From positions 412-8,329 of the forward strand of contig JAKVBI010000044.1 in the NCBI GenBank assembly GCA_022447545.1: a stretch of DNA of 7,918 bases, in the 5' to 3' direction. Below, piece after piece: positions 7,028 through 7,918 of the stretch. The position numbers and the translations under genes were made by a program. Below the pieces are notes generated by a model that had not been told where the DNA came from, searched no databases, and saw nothing but the letters and a program-made list of their open reading frames with translations. Position 1 is the stretch's first letter; each line of letters starts with the position of its first letter. The stretch comes from Myxococcota bacterium. GTDB taxonomy: Bacteria > Myxococcota_A > UBA9160 > SMWR01.

Positions 7028-7032
7028 AGGAG
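7028..7032 (+). promoter_or_regulatory. Strong ribosome binding site of the amidohydrolase gene
   Basis: AGGAG, within GAGAGGAGAA, lies six bases before the ATG at 7039. It is the best Shine-Dalgarno match in the window and settles the start of the last gene. Confidence 0.75.
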
Positions 7033-7038
7033 AATCTC

Positions 7039-7918
7039 ATGAGTTATGCGATCCACGACTGGCTGATCGATGTCGACACCCACGTCACCGAACCGCCCGA
7101 CCTGTTCACCTCTCGCCTGCCCAGGAAATACCAGGATCGAGCCCCGCGGGTCGCCGTCAATCCCGAGACCGGTTACGAGATCTGGGAGGTGGGCGACCGC
7201 AGCCCCATCACTCCGGTGGGCCACACCGCCGTGGCAGGCTGGCATGAGCCCTTCCCCGCCGCGCCCTCCAGCTTCGCAGAAGTACCCAAGGCGGCTCACG
7301 ACGCCCATGCGCGCATCGAGTACATGGACTCGCTGAACATCTGGGCCATGGCTCTCTACCCCAATGTCGGGGGATTCGGGAGCCAGGTCTTTCTGGGCCT
7401 GAAGGACGAGCCGCTCATGCTCGCATGCGTCCAGGCCTACAACGATTTCCTGACGGACTGGTGTGAACCCGCGCGAGCACGCTTCATTCCCATCACCGCC
7501 CTGCCCTTCTGGAGCATTGAAGATTCCGTTCGAGAGATCGAGCGCTGCGCAAACATGGGCCACAAAGGCGTGCTCTTCACGGGCGAGCCCCACTCACACG
7601 GCTTGCCGGTTCTTGCCAACCCACACTGGAATCCGATCTGGGAGTGCGCCCAGGCCCTCGAACTTCCCATCAGCTTCCACATCGGTGCGGGAAACTTCAC
7701 CGGAGAGAGCTTCTGGACACCCGAGCGGGTCCAACACTACGGGCCCGGGGGCGTCAACGGCGTCTTCACCACGGGTATGTTTCTGGAGAACGGAAAGCAG
7801 ATCGTGGACCTCCTGTTCTCCGGAGTTCTTCCACGCTATCCAGACCTCCAGTTCATCTCCGTGGAGAGCGGGATGGGATTCGTTCCCTTTCTGTTGGAAT
7901 CGGCCGATTACACCTTCG
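7039..7918 (+). CDS. Amidohydrolase-2 family metal-dependent hydrolase (3' end cut by window)
   Basis: The first 293 residues of a TIM-barrel protein are present; no stop is reached, and full members usually have about 350-420 residues. The family contains metal-dependent hydrolases and decarboxylases related to aminocarboxymuconate-semialdehyde decarboxylase. The N-terminal metal motif reads DVDTHVTEPPDLF from residue 11, so Asp13 and His15 replace the textbook HxH and Glu18 follows. This Asp-x-His-x-x-Glu-Pro form is common in one large uncharacterised branch often found near P450, SDR and lipid genes. SFHIGAG at 212-218 supplies His214 as a further metal ligand. SVESGMGFVPFLLE at 274-287 matches the end-of-barrel segment, with Glu276 where decarboxylase relatives have His. 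The late catalytic Asp lies beyond the window. The gene follows the SDR by 56 bases with a hairpin between, so it is probably in the same operon. It might hydrolyse or decarboxylate a product of the upstream enzymes; the substrate is unknown. Confidence 0.92.
   Translation, partial: MSYAIHDWLIDVDTHVTEPPDLFTSRLPRKYQDRAPRVAVNPETGYEIWEVGDRSPITPVGHTAVAGWHEPFPAAPSSFAEVPKAAHDAHARIEYMDSLNIWAMALYPNVGGFGSQVFLGLKDEPLMLACVQAYNDFLTDWCEPARARFIPITALPFWSIEDSVREIERCANMGHKGVLFTGEPHSHGLPVLANPHWNPIWECAQALELPISFHIGAGNFTGESFWTPERVQHYGPGGVNGVFTTGMFLENGKQIVDLLFSGVLPRYPDLQFISVESGMGFVPFLLESADYTF

Noticed and set aside
1-7918. tRNA/rRNA genes, CRISPR arrays, insertion sequences or defence genes
   Set aside because: I looked for regularly spaced repeats, terminal inverted repeats, transposase motifs and tRNA-like cloverleaf sequence and saw none. 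Nearly all bases after 359 are in metabolic genes.

Overview
The window is high-GC DNA (by eye roughly 60-63% G+C) carrying six genes, all on the + strand. None is on the - strand, and I see no RNA gene, insertion sequence or CRISPR array. The codon use, the TGA stops and this gene set (cytochrome P450, flavin enone reductase, DUF1214 protein, sulfotransferase, SDR, amidohydrolase-2) would fit a high-GC environmental bacterium with a large lipid/steroid/xenobiotic catabolic repertoire, such as a myxobacterium/deltaproteobacterium-like lineage, an actinobacterium or a marine gammaproteobacterium. The sequence alone does not decide between these.

Layout. Bases 1-110 are dominated by runs of G and C and look like a low-quality contig end. 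Bases 111-358 hold no gene I can support. Gene 1 (359-2377) is a two-part flavoenzyme of the Old Yellow Enzyme / 2,4-dienoyl-CoA reductase (FadH-like) type, with an unusual iron-sulfur ligand set. Gene 2 (2471-3679) is a soluble bacterial cytochrome P450. Gene 3 (3771-4874) is a DUF1214-type protein of unknown function. Its stop overlaps the start of gene 4 (4871-6139), a PAPS-dependent sulfotransferase-family protein. Gene 5 (6149-6982) is a classical short-chain dehydrogenase/reductase with an NAD-type cofactor site. Gene 6 (7039 to the window end, truncated) is an amidohydrolase-2 family metal-dependent hydrolase, preceded by a small perfect hairpin.

How they may work together (inference). 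Genes 3, 4 and 5 are tightly packed (4-nt overlap, then 9 nt), so they are probably co-transcribed and partly translationally coupled. Genes 1, 2 and 6 are separated by gaps of only 56-93 nt, and no convincing terminator is seen, so all six may form one operon. The chemistry is complementary: C=C reduction, C-H hydroxylation, sulfo transfer to (or recognition of) a hydroxyl, alcohol/ketone oxidoreduction, and hydrolysis or decarboxylation of a carboxylate or ring. That is a plausible pathway for modifying or degrading a hydrophobic polycyclic or isoprenoid molecule such as a steroid or terpenoid. The substrate cannot be read from the sequence. The least understood parts are the DUF1214-sulfotransferase pair and the flavoenzyme with His in place of a cluster Cys.
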